A stretch of 64,000 nt of DNA, from assembly GCA_026419785.1 (NCBI GenBank), contig JAODTK010005221.1, positions 310,001-374,000 on the forward strand. The letters are read 5' to 3'. Positions within the stretch are counted from its first letter, which is position 1. Every line of letters begins with the position of its first letter. The notes beneath the pieces were generated by a model that searched no databases, had not been told where the DNA came from, and worked only from the letters and a program-made list of their open reading frames with translations. Below are positions 60,561 through 64,000 of the stretch, in pieces. Source of the DNA: Sclerodactyla briareus. Its lineage: Eukaryota; Echinodermata; Holothuroidea; Dendrochirotida; Sclerodactylidae. The translations under genes and the position numbers were made by a program.

Positions 60561-60666
60561 CTGAGAGTCCGTGACATGCCTCTGATTCGGCCCGCCTTCT
60601 TCTCTGCTCTGTCCAGCCAGTCCTTGATTTCAAACGGAGGTCTATCTTGAAACTTGTTCACTTGGT
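60561..60666 (-). CDS. Spectrin-repeat gene, exon (helix A)
   Basis: 106 bp on the minus strand between acceptor GGGCTAATCAG and donor ACTCTCAG|GTACCA. After two leading bases it is fully open: QVNKFQDRPPFEIKDWLDRA followed by EKKAGRIRGMSRTLR. The F.I.DWL..AE motif is the standard start of a spectrin repeat (helix A with the conserved Trp-Leu). No frame shift is needed. It is the most 5' exon recognised, so the N-terminal part of the gene lies beyond position 64000 or in exons I could not see. Confidence 0.65.
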
Positions 60667-61617
60667 CTGATTAGCCCGGTAAGAAGGTTGAATCGAGCTG
60701 ATCTACTCATTCCGACAGCAGTCCATCCTACAAGTGTATAGGCATGCCGAGGGAAATGTTTGGTCCCGAAACAGTCACTTGTCATAGAATATACCAGCCA
60801 AATGCCTAATCCTATAGTTACTCCCACCCCCCTCCCTGCCTTGACGAGAATGTGGCTAGGGTCCATGTCCTAGGTGCTGACTGACCCCCCCACCCCCCTG
60901 TAAAGGTAGATGTAGCTTGATTGCCTATAGCAATACGGATGCAATTTACCTCAACTGTCAGCACTCCTAAGAACTCCGAAACACCAACTTGGAAATGGGA
61001 AATAGGATTTAACTAAGTACTGACGATATGTGTGCGGGTGGAAAAAACTATCATTTTTATCTGCCATCAGCCCCCCACTTTAACCTGATGCTATGGATAC
61101 ATCCTACCAAATGATTGTCCACAACATGTGAAAATTTACATATAACTTCCAACAGTATAGGAACCATAGAATAGATAGTAGCATTGAACGCTGACAACAC
61201 CGTGATGGTAGCTGGTCTGCATATATTTTACCGTAGCTTTGCAGATATAAATATATCTTTCTGTAGGCACAGCTCTTTGATAAAATTCACTGAACCTGAA
61301 AGATCCACCAGACAGAAAATCTCACAATTAATGTACCCCACAATGAAACGATTACTGGTAATAGGGCCTGTAAGGCTCCAGTGATTCACCTGTTGTGTAT
61401 TTGTTCAGAATTGCAATATCTTGAATAAATCACATTGTCCATTTAGGTGCTTAGCTACCAGCCATTCACTTCTTCCTGGCACAACTCTGCAATGCTCTCC
61501 TACATAAACTGAAAGGGGTATATATACCATCTCATCTAAATCACAACATTCATCTTCCACTCTCTCTTGCAGTCTCACCAAAACAGCACAGGTTGTGAAT
61601 CCTGTGATTTAGACTAC
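60667..61617. other. Non-coding stretch
   Basis: C runs near 60827 and 60886. No gene or repeat recognised. Confidence 0.3.
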
Positions 61618-61796
61618 TTAAACCACATGGACTATGCACTCCAATGCATTCGGGCTTCTGGCAATTAACAAATCCAGGATGGCCGATCCCCATCGCCGTC
61701 TGTTTTTGCCATGCTAGTTTCTATCGTCAAATTTTTGGCTCCGAAATTTCACCCAAAAATCGTGGCATGGGTGGGGTGCATAGTCCATGTGGTTAA
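61618..61796. mobile_element. MITE with 20-bp inverted ends and TTAA flanks
   Basis: The left end CCACATGGACTATGCACTCC (61623 onward) is matched by the right end GGGGTGCATAGTCCATGTGG (61773-61792) in inverted orientation, with one mismatch. TTAA lies at both outer borders (61618-61621 and 61793-61796), the target preferred by piggyBac-type elements. The interior of about 130 bp is non-coding. Confidence 0.75.
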
Positions 61797-62394
61797 GTTG
61801 ATGAAAACATGGGAAAAAAAGAGATTGTGGGATCCTGACAATCCAGACCGGTTTGAATGAGAGCCTCATTAGTCACAAGTCTAGAATCTTATCATGGCAT
61901 AAAACAATGGTGTTTACCTACAATTCCCGGGTAGGTTCTTGAATTGAAGCATGGCATGTGGAAAAGGACGGGGGGGTGTAGGTTGACCTGGGTGTTGAAA
62001 GAGATTATTAATGGACATCCACAGAGCATTTTCCTTGGGCACAAATGTCTTAACATACAGGAGCTTTGAATATCCAGAATGACAGGGGTACAGATAGTTC
62101 AACAAAACAAGGGTAGCTGTGGAATAGAAAATAGAGTTGTGGCCCCTGATTTGAAGAATGGCTATGCGAACTGATGCTTATTACGGAGTAGTGACCCTTT
62201 GGAGTAGTGTCAATTCAGAATAGCTATCCTTTCTTGATTCTTGATTCACAGTAGCAACTCCTCAGGAAAGCGCGGGCACTGGGTACTGTGGGGAAGGGGG
62301 TGGGGGAAGGGGGTGGGGGGTACTGGGACTAATGAGCCATCGTAAATGCGACACAAGCATTTCTCTTAGCAAATGCGAAAGCAGCCCGAATTAT
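61797..62394. other. Non-coding stretch with a G-rich tract
   Basis: A run of GGGAAGGGGGTGGGGG type at about 62289-62325 could form G-quadruplexes. A minus frame ending near 61920 (HAMLQFKNLPGNCR) sits before a donor-like GTAAAC, but all frames are open and no family is seen. Confidence 0.35.
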
Positions 62395-63470
62395 ATATGG
62401 ATTACTAGGGCAACTGCTAATTAGATGAGCTTAGAAGGTGAGTTTGGGAGCGCACTGAATACAAAATATAGAGTAGGACAGGAGATAGACAGGGAAGGGC
62501 CGGCCAGGATAATGTGTATGTACACCTTAAAATGAGGCTAATATTTTATAGTCCAAATGTTATCGTTATTCATTAGTAATGGTCATGTAACAAAATTGTG
62601 TATAGCAGCTTTTAACAGAAACAGCTAACTAATCAGGGACTCAATTCAATTCATAAGTAATAGGCCCAACTTATGCACAGTAGACACAATACTAATCTGC
62701 CATTGAACCATTTTCTCCTTTTAAATATTTCAGGACCAATACGTTTCATGGGAATCCACAAACTGACAATTGCATGAATGAAGCAAATATAACCCCATCA
62801 ACTTGATATTGAACAACTTTGAAACTTAGAATAAACTAGCAATATAGACACGCTGATGAACCTCCAGTGACCTCCAGTCTTTGTTGAACTTTGGAGAGTA
62901 AAAGGTAAGCCACCCCATTCAGGCGCCAACCAGCTTTAAAATTTTTGCATAAATTGTGGCAAATCAGACCCACTGAATGACTCCATTGACCCTTAATCTT
63001 GGTTAAAAGCTTCGGACTGGAGGTAGACCATATCACTAAGTTTCATGAAAATCTGATTTAAATTTTTAAATTTGCAATAATTATGCAAATAGACAACTTA
63101 TACACTTTAACACTGAAAATCTATCAGTTCGTCTACCTTGTATCCTGCACCGATGTGCTGAGCGAAATCACCATAGCCCTATGCACCTACAGTACCTTCC
63201 GTATCCTGCTAACGAGCTTAAGCATAAATTATACAAAATAGCTACTTACCCTACTTAACTTAATGTATTCTGTGCCCAAAATCTAATCAGATTGGTTTTC
63301 ACTGCCAACCCCGATACTGTCGTACAAATCTCATTGAACTCGGGTCACCGTTTCAAGAACTCCGCAACGAGAAAGTGGGAGACACATGCACACACACCAG
63401 ACATCACAACACACAAAACAAAGTGATCACTAAGTCTCGTCTAACTTTGTTTCATGCGGACAAAAGTACT
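62395..63470 (+). repeat. Modular 'TGCAAATTAG' repeat, copy E
   Basis: It shares the 5' piece ACTAGGGCAACTGCTAATTA with copy B, then modules with CCTCCAGTGACCTCCAG and TTATGCAAAT, and the tail AAATCTAATCAGATTGG, CACACACACC, AAGTGATCACTAAGTCTC. Confidence 0.65.
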
Positions 63471-64000
63471 GGCTGTGTATGTCAGCAAGAAATGGTCACA
63501 CAATGTTTACCTTCCAATGACTCAACTGTACCTGCTGAATCATCCACGAAAGTATCGAGAGCTGTCCCGTGACTGCTACAAAATCCCAACGTTCAACTAT
63601 ATTTCCCCCCAATTATCATATATTCTCCTGTATTATTAAAAGGGGGGCGCAAAAGTGCCCCACTGAAACAAACTTTATCAACTTTCCCTTAGAACCCAAT
63701 CAGACCATAAATGTCATCAACTATACTGGAATTAAAGAAACACACACCTGGCTGCACACACTTCCAATATTGTCAAGTCACAGCATGTTTAATGGCTAAA
63801 CACGTACACACGTAGCCCACTTCCGCTATGGCATTTCTTTGATAATAATAAACCACTCATGTTAATAATTAACTTCATTCATTCTGGCCACTTCGTTTTC
63901 CGAATACACAAACACCAAGTACCCACTTCCAGTGTATGCATAGTAACTATGCAGTACTGTAATTGAAGGTATTGTGTTTCAAAATGCATCCCATCAGCCA
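63471..64000. other. Non-coding stretch
   Basis: Nothing recognised beyond a short G tract near 63642. Confidence 0.3.

Overview
The window looks like nuclear DNA of an animal, most likely a marine invertebrate. There are no prokaryote-style ORFs, introns are long with GT...AG borders, and much of the sequence is non-coding dispersed repeats, minisatellites, tRNA-derived SINEs and simple repeats. The species cannot be named from the sequence; an echinoderm-like or other non-vertebrate genome is only a guess. Many frame breaks fall in short homopolymers, as expected of an assembly from noisy long reads, so coding exons are mostly not intact ORFs.

The main result is a set of short minus-strand exons from about 60.7 kb down to 11.9 kb that encode spectrin-repeat segments, for example the helix-C motifs 'ALNQRWEDICQKI' and 'VEPT...NRRW'. 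Most have plausible splice sites, and several neighbouring pairs agree in intron phase. The exon at 15.36-15.75 kb resembles, from memory, the dystrophin/utrophin rod around human repeats R16-R17. I read the window as the middle of one very large dystrophin-like or other spectrin-repeat gene. Both gene ends lie outside. No actin-binding, WW, ZZ or KASH domain is seen.

Layout: 1-5 kb mostly featureless; 5-8 kb a candidate ORF, a SINE and a GGGCCC-rich repeat; 8.2-9.5 kb a CpG-rich segment followed by a possible small plus-strand gene; 9.8-11.7 kb a repeat with 220-bp tandem units; 11.9-20.7 kb the 3'-most exons seen; 22.8 kb an isolated exon encoding a membrane segment; 24-44 kb intron-like DNA full of repeats, a poly-T tract and a 59-bp satellite with a SINE inside it; 44.7-51 kb six further exons (one low confidence), with a 65-bp minisatellite/GAGTAC complex and a hAT-like element; 51-60 kb SINEs, repeats, a 34-bp satellite and one exon; 60.6 kb the 5'-most exon seen; 61.6 kb a MITE with TTAA flanks; 62.4-63.5 kb another repeat copy.

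No rRNA, canonical tRNA, CRISPR, or recognisable transposase or reverse-transcriptase gene was found.
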